From positions 56,051-120,050 of the forward strand of contig JAPTJF010000162.1 of NCBI GenBank assembly GCA_029339195.1: a stretch of DNA of 64,000 nt, read 5' to 3'. This document shows positions 1 to 10,744 of the stretch, piece after piece. The notes beneath the pieces were generated by a model that was given only the letters and a program-made list of their open reading frames with translations, was not told where the DNA came from and did no database searches. Origin of the DNA: Micractinium sp. NFX-FRZ. Lineage: Eukaryota; Chlorophyta; Trebouxiophyceae; Chlorellales; Chlorellaceae. Each line of letters starts with the position of its first letter. Within the stretch, counting starts at the first letter, position 1. A program made the translations under genes and the position numbers.

Positions 1-173
1 AGGGCTGTTCTTGAGCGATGCGCGTACAATGTACGCTGCAGGGGGTGGTGATAACTAGCACATCCAGGAACTGTAAAAGAACCCTGGGAGCCTCCCGATG
101 CCGCCCCTTCAGCCCTCCCGCCTGTACAACCTGTTGCGGGCACAGCACATCAACGCCCCATCCACTCACTCAC

Positions 174-344
174 CCGCCGCAGCGGCGCAGGGACTCCGTG
201 CGGCCACACTCCTCGGCTGCGCACACCCTGGGTTTGCTGGCAGCTGCCGCTGGCGCGGTGGCTGGAGCCACTGCCTCAGCTGCTGCCCCATGTGGGCCCA
301 CTGCCTCGGCCTTCCGCACCGCTGCACTTTGGGAAGCCACGACA

Positions 345-380
<36 letters not shown>

Positions 381-2242
381 GTGCCACCTGCTGCACGGCT
401 CTCGGCAACATCCGCTGCCCAGGGCTGGCCAGCATCAGCCAAGCAATTGAGCGCTGTGGCGGCTTGCTCTTGCACAGCCTCGCTCCCACTGCCGCGCCAC
501 AGCTGCTGCAGCAGTGGGACGGCGCCAGCTGCCGCAATGGCCGCGCTGCGCTCTCGGCTGCCGCTCGCAAGGCTCCCCAGGGCAAGGGCTATGGACCCCT
601 TTGCTTGCTCATCGGCGCTCTGCTGCAGGCACCGCACCAGGGCAGGTATGCCGCCGGCTGCTGCAATGGCCGCGCTGCGCTGTTGACTGCCCCAAGAGAG
701 GCAGTGCAGCGCGCCAGCTGCCTGCTCATGCGCCGCTCCGCTGCCACTCCGCTCCAGGCACTGCACCAGTGCGCTGGCCCCTCCCGCTGCTGCAACGGCC
801 AAGCTGTTCCCAGGGCTGCCCCACACAAACTTGCACAGCGCCCCTGCTGTGGTCTCCTGCACCTCCCTGCTGCCCCTGCTTGCCAACTGGCTCACAAGGA
901 AGGGGATGACGCCCGCTGCTGCGATCGCCGCTTGATTGGCCGGGTTGTAGAGGGACAGGGTCACCAACAGGTTGGCTGCGTGCGCCTTAGCAACGTCGCT
1001 GGCACTGCTGCGCAGCAGCTGCACTGCTACAGGGATGGACCCTGCCGCCGTCACAGCCGGCAGAACGTTGGGGCTGCTCTGCGCCAGCGCGCGCAGCGCT
1101 GCAGCTGCAAAGTGCTGCAGCGCCGGCCGCCCGCTGCTGGCGCACCGCACCAGGGCTGGGGCGCCGCCTGCCGCTGCGATGGCTGGCCCCTCGTTAACGC
1201 TGCCGTCTGCAATTTGGCACAGCGCCCTTGCCACCTCTGCCTTCACCTCCGGCTTGCCGCTGCCGCTCAGCAGCTGCACCAGCATGCCAATGCCACCTGC
1301 CGCTGCCATGGCCGCCTTGCTGGCGGGGCAGTCGTGCGCAATGTTGCCCAGCGCCGCTGCTGCCACCTCCTGCAGCCCCTCGCTGCAGCCCTGCTGCAGG
1401 CAGCGGACCAGGGCGGGCACGCCGCCTGCCGCAACGATGGCCGCGCTGTGCTGTGCGCTGTGGCAGGCCAGGTCAGACAGCACCCACGTTGCAACTTTCC
1501 TCTCACTGTCATCGCTGGTCTGGCACATGAAGTGTACCAGGAGGGGAATGCCTCCCGCTGCCGCGATGGCTGCCATGCACTCAGGGCTGTCCATCGTCAG
1601 TGCGTGCAGCGCCAAGGTTGCCTGCACCCACGCCGCCTTGCTGCCTGCACCAGGGCTGGCACTGTCGCCGTCGCAGCTGCGCAGGCAGCGCACCAGGGCG
1701 GGAATGGCGCCTGCCGCTGCGATGGCTGGCTTGCTGTCGGGGCAGTCGATGGCAAGGTTTTGCAGCGTCATTGCTGCCACCTCCAGCACCATCGCGGAGC
1801 TCCCCCGCTCGAGGCAGCGCACCAGGGCCTCCACGCCGCCCGCCCTGGCAATGGCTGCGCTGTGCTCTGAGCTGGAGAATGTCAGGTCGGCCAGAAGCGA
1901 AGCTGCGGCACCCTGCTCGCGCTCGCTGCCGCCATGCTGCAGGCGCCGCACCAGCAGTGGGATGCCGCCTGCAGCGGCGATGGCACTGGTGACATGGCTG
2001 TTGTCAACGGCCAGCTGCAACAGTGTCATGACTGCTTGCTCAAGCAGCTCCCCGCTGCTCCCCCGCTCCAGGCGCTGCACCAGGGCAGGGATGCCTCCAG
2101 CTGCCACAACAGCTGCCTTGGCATCGGGGCTGTCACAAACGAGGTCGAACAGCACCCGCGCCGCCACCGCCTGCTGTGCCTCGCTGCTGCCGTGCCGCAG
2201 GCGCCGCACCAGCGCTGGGATGCTGCGGGTGGGTGCTGACAT
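174..2242 (-). CDS. Armadillo-repeat protein with C-terminal MYND zinc finger, 3' part outside the window
   Basis: The first exon runs from an ATG at 2242 down to a GTGAGT donor at 173-168. It encodes about 690 residues of tandem armadillo-type repeats built on units such as AIAAAGGIPALVRCLQ, roughly a dozen copies. A poly-Ala stretch follows, then the first half of a MYND finger (C-A-A-E-E-C ... LRRCGG) at the exon end. In the paralogue at 8520-9917 the same donor joins an exon with the second half of the finger. No such exon is recognisable in bases 1-167, so it probably lies beyond the left edge. Armadillo repeats form a protein-binding solenoid and MYND fingers bind proline-rich partners; the actual partner is unknown. 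The gene is divergent from the glutamate-receptor gene. The poly-Ala run is encoded by a GCA repeat and may vary in length. Confidence 0.85.
346..381. repeat. CTG/CAG trinucleotide run inside the first ARM-MYND exon
   Basis: About ten consecutive CTG triplets on the plus strand read as GCA on the minus strand and encode poly-Ala between the armadillo solenoid and the MYND finger. The long open frames on the opposite strand here are shadows of this composition. Confidence 0.85.
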
Positions 2243-3081
2243 CCCTGCTGGTTTGTGCCGGCAGGTGCTTGCGCAGGTGTTTTACAGGTGAAGCAGAGGA
2301 GCCTGACCTGTCCTGCAGCAGGAGGGGCAAGCAACAGCAGGAGGCTACGGTGGGAGGAGGCGGTGGCAGAGCTTTCAAACCGCAGGCTGGCGGCACTCTC
2401 GCATCGTGCTGCTGTGGCAATAGCAACGACTGACAGCCGGTAGCCGGTGCCAGAGTCACGCCAAAAGGCGCACCTCGGACCGCGGACGTGACCGTGGGGC
2501 TCTGTGTGTCAACGTCTTCGTCAGGATTGGGGAACGATGATCACACTCGAAAGTCTCCCGGCATCAGGCTGAGAAGCCAGCAGCTGCGACGGCACAGTGG
2601 GCGCAGCGGCGGCAGCGCGGCGGGAGTGGGAGGGCCCATGGGGAGGGCCACTGATGTGGTAGCAGTGTTGGGTCCGTGCGGCAGCGCCCTGCTGCCCTGG
2701 CAACTAGGAAGGTAAGCTTCGGAGCTGTGGGCTTTCGGGCATTCTTGAGGTATTACCGAGGTTAAACAAGGCACGCAGAGTTATGCACCCTTCTGAGCTG
2801 TTTGCAGCTTCGCACGAGCTGACAAGCATCAAGGCCCTTGCCACAGGATATCCGAGGCTCCCTTCCGAGGCAGCAGCGTTCCCAGCTAGCCTTCCAAGGG
2901 GCGGAGCGACGACGCCAGTTGAGCTCCCCAGCCCCAAACTTGGGCAGTGGTGACCAGCCCAGTGCCCATCTCAGGTGGCAGCGCTGGCAGCCGGAGGTTA
3001 ACCTTGTTTCCGCCAATTGGCCTGCGCCAGCGCCAGAGCCGCCCCCCGCCCGGCTGCACCCACCAAAATACTCGCAGCGGC
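2243..3081. promoter_or_regulatory. Divergent intergenic region between ARM-MYND gene and glutamate-receptor gene
   Basis: 839 bases separate two divergently read ATGs (2242 minus, 3082 plus), so promoters for both genes should lie here. I see no convincing TATA box, repeat or conserved open frame. Confidence 0.5.
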
Positions 3082-6000
3082 ATGGCAGCGCAACTCAGCC
3101 GCGCCTGTGTGCTGCTGCTGCTGTGCCTGGCCGCGCCAGGCTGCGTTGCCGCGCAGGCTGCCGACATCGCAGCGCTGCCGGCGGCAGTGGCACCGGCACC
3201 CACGCTGCCGCTGCCCTTGCCACCGTCCTTCGAAGCCGCCGCCACGCTGCTGCCCCTGAGCAGCACGCTCAGCCAGGCGCAGTTCCTGACATTCTGTGTG
3301 CCGCAGTGGCAGCCCTTTAGCTACTGCGACCCAGCGCAGCTTCCAAGCAACTACACTGGTGAGTGAGTGCCCCTTCAGGGCTGGGCGGCGTGATCGTCTA
3401 TCCAGCTGGCCCACCACAGGTGGCTCATCCGTTGACTTGCACAGCATGGGCCCGTGTACAAGATTCGGCCGGTGCTGCGTGGTATTGGCCTGTGGTGACA
3501 GTCCGTCGATTGGCCACTATCACTCTGATCACGTTAGGTGAGACCCTGCCCCCTGCAGGCTACGACGTGGAGCTTGTGAGGTCTGCTGCCAAAGGCATGG
3601 GGCTGGTGGAGGGCAGGCACTACCGCTTCAGCTGCGTCAACTTCAGGTGCGGCATGCTTCACTGGGCTGGCGCGGGCCAGCAAGCTGTGTGTGAGGGACA
3701 GTGCCAGCAGCGGGCAAGCGGGGAAGCGGGGGCAGCAGCAGGAGGGAGTGGGGGCAGCATCAGGATGGGTGTGTTGGTTGGCCCAGGACAGCAGCGGATC
3801 TGGAGGTGAAGCATTGGCGGTGGGTCAAAGCAGCGCTACACAAATCCAACAACGCTGGATGAGTGTCCTATGCGTGCCGTCGTGAAGCCACGCTGCTGCT
3901 GCTGCTGCTGCTGCGAGGTGCAGGGGCATGCAGTGAATGCCAGCCCGAGGCAGGCACCTTTCATCTACCCACCGCTGCCCCACAGCAGCATCACCGCCGT
4001 CGTCCCCACTACTGCGCTGCTGCTGCAGCACGATGATCGATGCGTTGGTGGCGCCTGGTGGAAGGTGCAGCGCCTCCACCGCCGGAGTTACGATCACCAG
4101 CGAGCGGCAGGCGGCGGGCATCAAGTTTTCATGTGAGGAGAAGCATGCAGGGCTAGAGAGGGCACCTGCTGCAGGGCTGCACGCCAGGCAGCACTGGCAA
4201 ATGGACATGGTGCAACTTGAACGAGCAGTAGAGCAGGTTCGGGGTTGCCTACACGTGCCTGGCTTGCCTGAGCGCCGCACAGGTGCCTGGCTGTGCACAA
4301 GCGAGGGCCGGCCTGCGCTGCAAGCACTGCTGCCTGCCCAGGTGTAGGGGTGCTTTGACCTGCCGCCCCGCCTTGCAAACTGGACAACACCCACGAGTGC
4401 AGACGTGAAGGCTCTTACTTTGCTTCATGCGCATGTAGTGTACAAGTATGGTTTGATGATGGGAACACGCCTACCCACCCGCCCCCTCACCCACACACCC
4501 ACACACCCCACACACCACCACCACTCTGCTCTCAACCCTGTGCAGACCCTACCTTCAAGAGCAGCCTGGGCATCCTGGTGCAGGCGCGCAGGGCCTACAG
4601 CAGCGGCTGGGGCTTCACCCGCCCCTTTGCCTGGGACCTCTGGCTCGCCCTCTTCCTCACCCTGCTCCTCATCCCGCCCCTCATCTTCGCCCTCGAGTTC
4701 TGGAGCCTGCGCAGGCGCATCCACAGGTGCTCGCCGGCTACACGTGCCCGGGTTGGGGACGAGGTTGCTCCATTCCTTATTGCTTCGTACTTCAACGCCC
4801 CGCCTTCAGGCTGCCATCTGCTTCTGCTTCTTCGTCCTCATCCCCACATGCAGGGACGACATTGCCCCGGGCATTGCCGAGTCCACCTGGCGGTCTGCCC
4901 TCACGCTGATGCTTTATGACGCCTTCACAGTCACCTCCCTGGCCGCCCGCGTGGCAGTGCTGGCATTCATGTTCCTCGCCCTGCTGGTCACCAGGTGGGC
5001 TGGGTGCTTGCCCGCATGGCCACTGGCAGCAGGTGTGGTGCCTCAGGCTATTGCCACTGACTGCAACTGCCAAAAAGTGAACCGCCCGCTTGCATGCTCC
5101 TCGCCCTGCCGGTCACCAGGTGGGGTGGGTGCCTGCAAGGATGTGCGCACGGACAGGACGCAGCAGTGGGCGGCGGCCTGCAGCTGCACACCACAAAAAA
5201 AATGACCACGCCACACACAAACACACATCCCCCTCTGCCCCGCCCCGCGCCTCACCGCACCCCCCACCCATCCCCACGCTCCGCTGCCTACAGCACATAC
5301 ACCGCCAACCTGGCAGCTGCCGTGACCGTCTCCTCCATCACTTCTGCCATCGCCAGCGTGGGGGTCAGTAAGCCTGGCATGTTCTTCCTGCCTGTCACTG
5401 CCTCGGGCGCCGCACATTCCGTCCACTACTGCCCTGCCACACTGCACCCCCCACCCCCTGGTGGGGCCCGGCCGCCTGGCCTGCCTCACAGCCTTTGGAC
5501 ACAGCACAGCTGTACGTGCGGCTGTCCCACTACTGCCCTGCCACACTGCTCACCCCCTGGTGGGGCCCAGCCGCTTGGCCTGCCTTCCTCACCGCCTTGC
5601 TCGGGTGCAGCACAGGCCGTTCTGAAATGTGTCCTGCCACTGCGCCCTCGCCCCCACGGGCGACACACTCTGATGCCATCACACGCGCACACACACACAC
5701 ACACTCTCTCTCTGCACAGCGCAGGACCTGCGGGGCAAGGCCGTCGGCTCCTCCCCCATCTACATCGATCGATTGAGGAAGGTGGGGCGCCCTCGGCAGC
5801 AGCAGAGGGTGGGCGGGCGTGCGGCAGGGTGGCAGGGGTGCCGACGAGCTCAGCTTGGAGGTGGGTTGTGTGTTCCAGAGCAGGCAGTTTCCAGGGCAGG
5901 CAGGCTTGCCTGCAAGTGTGACCCAAGTGCAAGCCCACCCTGGCCCCCGCCTCCCCGCTGGCCTCGCAAAATTTGATTGAATCATGTTGTGCTGGCCCGG

Positions 6001-8301
6001 CCCGACCTGCAAACTTCCCTGCAGTACGGCATCCAGGCAACCCCCCTCCCCTTTGAGCGGGGCAGCGACTATTTGGCCTGGAGGGACATGGTGGCAAGCG
6101 GGGAGCTGGCGGCCCTGGTCAGGGACGCGCCGGCGCTGCAGTGGCTGGCAAACCGCGCCCCCGGCTGCAGCGTGGTGGTGCTGCAGCAGAGTGAGTGCCG
6201 GGGCGAGGGTGGAAGAGGTGGGGGGAGGAGGGAGGGGAGGCTTGACGCTGCAGCAGGGCAAGGCTCAAGGGCGGGCGGTGCTGCAGCAGAGCGAGGACCG
6301 ATGGGTCGTTCTCTGAGCACAGGGGGTGGCTGGACCTGGGCCGCAGAGGGGCAGGCAAGGAGGCACTTTGGAGCTGTGCATTGCACCATGGCAAGCGCCA
6401 GCTGAGCCGCTCTGCCGACCCTGCCCCCTGCCCCTGCTCCACGTGCATTACATCCCCTTCCCCCATCCGCTCTGCAGCCATCGAGCCGTTTGACTACGGT
6501 GCGTGCAGGAGGGGTGTGGCTTTGCAGGAGGGGCATGCGGAGTGTGGCAGCGGCCCCAAGCATGTGCATGCGCCCTCCACTCCTGGCTATCATAAGGAGC
6601 CAGCTGTGTAGCAGGCTAAACTGCCAGCTGGCTGCGCAGCATCTGCCGTGCTGCGCTCAGCGACTGGGTGCTCCGGCACCAGCCCAACTCACTGGCCACA
6701 CCTGTGGCATCTGCCACCGTGCACTGCAGGCATCGCCTTCCGCATCAACACCTCTGAAGGCCTGGTAGATGAGTGGAGCCGGGCGGTGCTGCGCCTGCAG
6801 GTTGGCACCCGCCCGCCAGGCTCCCCCGGGGGGACTCGTTTCCTGCCAATGCCCTCCACTCCAACCCACTCCACGACCACCCTCGGGTTGTGACACTCTG
6901 CTGCTCCTGGGTTGTTACACTGTGCTGGTCCTGGGCTGTGACCCTCTGCCCCACCTGGGTCGTGGCACTCTGCTGCTCCTGGGTTGAGGCACTCTGCTCC
7001 TTCCCGGCCGCTGCGCCTGCAGGAGGACGGCACGCTGCAGCAGCTGAGGACTTCCTGGGTCATGGACCCCACCTCTGGATGCCATACATATGCCGAGGCA
7101 CGTGTGTTGGGCCTCCTGTCAGCGTTTCTTTGAAGGTTAAGTTGCTTCTCTCCCTTGTCTGTCGGGCATGTCGTGCTCGCTCAGTCAGCCACCCGGCGCT
7201 TAGTGGGCCTCCTGTGAAGGAATGAAGTCGCGGCAGCTGCCCACCTGCATGCCCACCCACCTGCCCGCCCGCCTGCCCGCCTGCCCCACTGGAGGCCTTG
7301 CAGCCAACTACTTGGCATGTGCGCTTCCCGCTGTGCTTCACACCGTGTGACGCGTGACGCGTGAAGCGCTGCACCTGCCACTCAAACGCAATGTGCGCTT
7401 CCCGCTGTGCTCCAATCGAGCTGCAGCCCATCAGAGAGACCGGCGCTGTTTCGTTTCAGGACCTATACGGTGCGCTAGTGCCGCTGATGCGAGGGATGAG
7501 GGGTCGGTTGGCACATAGGGCTGTTGGTGTGCACACAGGGTGGCGGCGTGCTTGCAGTGTGAGGCTGCCTGTGTGCAGGGCTGGGGTCTGCCCGAGGGCC
7601 TCCCTAAGCTCCGCACACCCCTTCCACAACCCCCCAGCGTCCGCCCTGTGTCGGCAGGCCTGTGGATCATTCTGGGAGTGGCATTCGGCGTGGGCGCGCT
7701 GCTCATGGTAGGGCAGCGCACGCTGCGGCGGTGGCGCAAGCGCCGCGGGCACTGGGATAAGCGGCGGGGCGGCGCCGAGCGTGGGCCCCTGCCTGAGGGA
7801 CGGCGCCCGCTGCGCCTCGTGTCGGCGGTCCGTGCGTACTTCCCACACCGCCACAACCAAGGCAAGCGGGCGCAGGGCGCCAGCAGCAGCAGCAGCAGCG
7901 GCGGCGGCGGCGGCGCGCAGCAAGGTGTGGCCGCCCAGCGCTCAGGCGCGGGAGATGCTGCCGTGGCGGATGCGCGTGCGTCGGCACCTGCGTCGCCACG
8001 CAGCCCGGGCCCTGCTGCCAGGAACGGCATGCCGCAGCACTGGGATGTGGAGAGCTGCGGCTCAGAGGGGCACAGCAGCCTTGCCTCGCTGCCCCTTGCA
8101 ATGGCCTCACCTCAGCAGCTGCAGCCGCCACAGCCGGCGCCGCAGCAGCAGCAGCCTGCTCCGACGGTGAGGCAGGAGGAGGAGCGGAGCGTGCACCGTG
8201 CCACTGCACTGACGGCTGTCGACTCTGTGTATGCGGCAGGCCATTGGAAGAGCAAGCTGCGGGCCGGCTGCCGTTCGCCTTCCATAGATGGGCGCCCCTG
8301 A
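3082..8301 (+). CDS. GLR: Ionotropic glutamate receptor-like ligand-gated channel without amino-terminal domain
   Basis: Thirteen exons join in frame to 636 residues: 3082-3358, 3559-3646, 4029-4132, 4546-4726, 4854-4994, 5294-5363, 5725-5781, 6025-6190, 6478-6498, 6730-6800, 7023-7103, 7460-7469, 7658-8301. Order of parts: hydrophobic signal peptide (ACVLLLLCLAAPGCVAA); S1 half of the ligand-binding domain with the ITSER segment that matches the ligand-binding Arg region; helix M1 near residues 187-210; pore loop near 224-245; M3 ending in STYTANLAA (264-272), the iGluR gating motif; S2 with GIAFRINTSEGLVDEWSRA, matching the family's F-x-K/R-x-S-x-L-x-D/E segment; M4 near 424-443; and a long disordered Ser/Gly/Gln cytoplasmic tail. 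S1 follows the signal peptide directly, so the LIVBP-like amino-terminal domain of plant and animal receptors is absent, as in bacterial GluR0. Least certain are the exon 11 donor and the 10-base exon 12. Confidence 0.85.
4966..5136 (+). repeat. Donor-side exon echo of GLR exon 5
   Basis: The last 29 bases of exon 5 plus the start of intron 5 (from 4966) reappear at about 5092-5136 with a few substitutions, including the CACCAG|GTGGG donor. Offset is about 126 bases, in direct orientation. Confidence 0.85.
5423..5586 (+). repeat. Tandem intronic repeat in GLR intron 6
   Basis: A block starting CCACTACTGCCCTGCCACAC at 5423 is repeated at 5526, period about 103 bases. Both are followed by CCCCCTGGTGGGGCC. 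A CA run with a CT run lies downstream at 5687-5716. Confidence 0.85.
6176..6302 (+). repeat. Donor-side echo of GLR exon 8
   Basis: The exon 8 end GTGCTGCAGCAGA|GTGAG at 6178 is echoed at 6279 as GTGCTGCAGCAGAGCGAG. The GT of the donor has become GC. Offset is 101 bases. Confidence 0.75.
6885..7005 (+). repeat. Approximately 30-base minisatellite in GLR intron 10
   Basis: Four diverged units of the type CTCTGCTGCTCCTGGGTTGT occur between exons 10 and 11. No coding sense is apparent. Confidence 0.7.
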
Positions 8302-8519
8302 CTTGCACTGCCTCTCAACTGGCCCTTTGTGCCCTGTTAGTCTGCCTCCTGCTCTGCTTCCCCCTCTCCCAGCTAGCTGCCTTGTGCTGTGCGCCTGTGC
8401 TGCATGTGCGACTTGAATGCATCGGCGGGTCAAGAGATGTCAATGTGTGCATGTATTTCATCCACCCAGTGGTGGGTCCTCTCATGTGAATGGCAAACAG
8501 CAAGCATATGTGGACAGGT

Positions 8520-9425
8520 CTACGGCTGCGCTGGCCAGGAGGAGGGCTTGGAGGCTGCAGTGGCAGCCGCCGCTGCCTGCATGCGCCGGCACTCGGGCCT
8601 GTGCGCCTTCCAGTGCGCGTTCCTGCATGCCTCGCTGCAGTACCGCACCGCCCGGCACCTGCAGCAGGGTGCACAACAGAACAGAGAGATGAGAAGTACA
8701 GTTGAGAGCAACGAGGGAGAGGAAAAGACACCTGGGAGCTGCGGTTATTTGAGTGCCAGTACACCAGCATTGCAAGCACCCAGCTTGGATCCAATGCCAG
8801 CGATGGCACTGCTCATCCTGCATGGCCGACCTCTCACATGGGGCCCCACTCACCCGCCGCAGCGGCGCAGCTGCTTGGTACCGCCGCACTGCTCGGCAGC
8901 ACACACTGTGAGAGCACGGCCAGCAGCCATCGGCGGGGCAGATGGTGCTGCAGGCGCACCCGCAACGGCTGCCGACTCTGCACCCGACTGCTCAGCTGCC
9001 CCCAGTGCTTCAGGAGTGTGTTGAGGCAGCGTGTTTTGTGCCGCCACCCCTGATGCTGCCTCAGAGGGCACCCAGCTGCCAGCAGTGCTGACCTCGCCAG
9101 TTGCCGGTGCCTGAGCCTGACCGCCATCTGACAGGGTGGCGAGGGCGTTTGCGACTGCCTCTCTGACCGCCTCGCAGTCACTGTCACGTGGCAGCAGCTG
9201 CAGCGCGGGGACCAAGCCAGCTGCTACAATGGTGGCAAACCGCTCCTCGCTGCCAGTGCCCAGAAGCCTCAGCGCGGCGAATGCCTGCTCCCGCACTCGT
9301 GCGCTGCCGCTTCTGAGAGCGGCCACCAAGGCTTGCATGCCACCGGCTGCGGCAATGGCGTCGCGTAGTGGGCTGTAGTATGCGAGGTTGCGCAGCGCCG
9401 CTGCTGCCTCATCCTGCACGTCTTC

Positions 9426-9458
<33 letters not shown>

Positions 9459-9917
9459 GGTGCCGCTGCTGCTGCGCTGCAAGCACTGCACCAGCGCACA
9501 GGCTCCGCCTGCGGCTGCAATGGCCGAGCTGTTGTCGGGGCTACCGATGGCCAGAAGACGCAGTGTTCCTGCTGCGTACAGCTTCACCTCCTCGCTGCTG
9601 CTGCTGCTGCCGGCAAGCCTCACCAGCACAGGGATAGCGCCTGCAGCTGCAATGGCTGCACGGTCGGCGGGGCTGTCCTGAGCGAGGGTGGCTAGCGTTC
9701 GTGCTGCCGGCTCAAGCAGCTGGCCGGACGTGCCCTGCTGCAAGCACCGCACGAGTGCTGGGATGCCCCCTGCCGCCACAATGGCTGCCCTGGCCTCGGG
9801 GCCCCCGACATCAACGAGGGTGTCCAGCAACCGTGCCCCCACTGCCTGCAGCGCCTCGCTGCCGCCCTGCCGCAGGCGCCGCACCAGGGCTGGAATGTTG
9901 CGGCTCGCGGCCGCCAT
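8520..9917 (-). CDS. Armadillo-repeat protein with complete C-terminal MYND finger
   Basis: Two exons, 9917-8854 and 8658-8520 (stop TAG), give 400 residues. The start ATG at 9917 is chosen because MAAASRNIPALVRRLRQGG aligns with the start of the paralogue at 2242 (MSAPTRSIPALVRRLRHGS). About seven armadillo-type repeats, with a Ser-rich loop near the middle, precede the MYND finger. The finger spans the intron: C-A-A-E-Q-C, then LRRCGGCRAVRYCSEACRNA, then H-W-K-A-H-R-P-E-C, so all expected Cys/His ligands are present. Likely a scaffold or adaptor protein; substrate unknown. The shorter repeat array compared with the 690-residue paralogue suggests repeat gain or loss after gene duplication. 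The gene is convergent with the glutamate-receptor gene, only 218 bases apart. Confidence 0.88.
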
Positions 9918-10744
9918 ATGTCTCCTTATGGACGATGGTTTGCTCGTGATAGACCGGAACGGATCGCCGTAACAACTCTGCAATGGGCAGCCAGCGGTGT
10001 GAGGGCGCCCGAGAGCAAAGGGGGGACAGCGGCGGCGTGGGGCGCGGCAGGGCGCGTCTGCTGGGCGGCCGGCAGTCAGGGGCGTTTGCGGCGCGTGAAC
10101 TGCTGCAGATGACCCCGCTCGGCTTCATAGGGAGAGCACTCTGAGCGCCTCTGCTCTCACCGCGCTCCGGCGTCGAAAGGGCTCACAGTGCGTTCCTACA
10201 GTGCGATCATACAAGCGAATCAGACTATACTGAGAGCCAATGTGCTTGGAGATAAACCAGAGAGGGGATGGGACCTCAGGTCCACCTGGCACTCTCAGTC
10301 AGCGGACACCCTGGCGCCGCCGGCATCCCCCGCTGGGTGCAAGCGACGCCGGCATGAGACAGGGCGGCCCTGGGGCGACCCTGCCATCAGGGCCTGAGCC
10401 AACAGACCACTTGGCATGCTAGGAAGGCTTGCACTTGCTACATGGACGGGTGTAGTCTGGGCAAGCATCCCACCGTGCCGCAGGCGCGTACACCCAAAAG
10501 CAGGCGTCCGCTGCACCCCAGCAACTCTGCTAGCTAGGGATGGATCGACCCCTTTCAAACAACCAGGGCCGAAAGCATCACGAGTTGGTAGGCTGCCGGC
10601 GCAGACTGGCTGCTGCCGCCTCCGAGCCACCCACCTGGCTCACCGCCGTCAGAGCAGGCACAGCACAGGCGACCTCCTCCTCACAACTCTCGTTACATCG
10701 GCTTTCATCAAATCTTCCGGCACCTTTCCAATATCTTTCACACC
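9918..10744. promoter_or_regulatory. Divergent intergenic region between ARM-MYND paralogue and ICMT-like gene
   Basis: 827 bases between divergent starts at 9917 (minus) and 10745 (plus). Promoters for both should lie here. No gene, repeat or clear core element is visible. Confidence 0.5.

Noticed and set aside
98..1870. Long open frames on the plus strand opposite the first ARM-MYND gene
   Set aside because: They are antisense shadows of GC-rich armadillo codons; the minus-strand frame shows clear repeats, a MYND half-finger and a proper donor.
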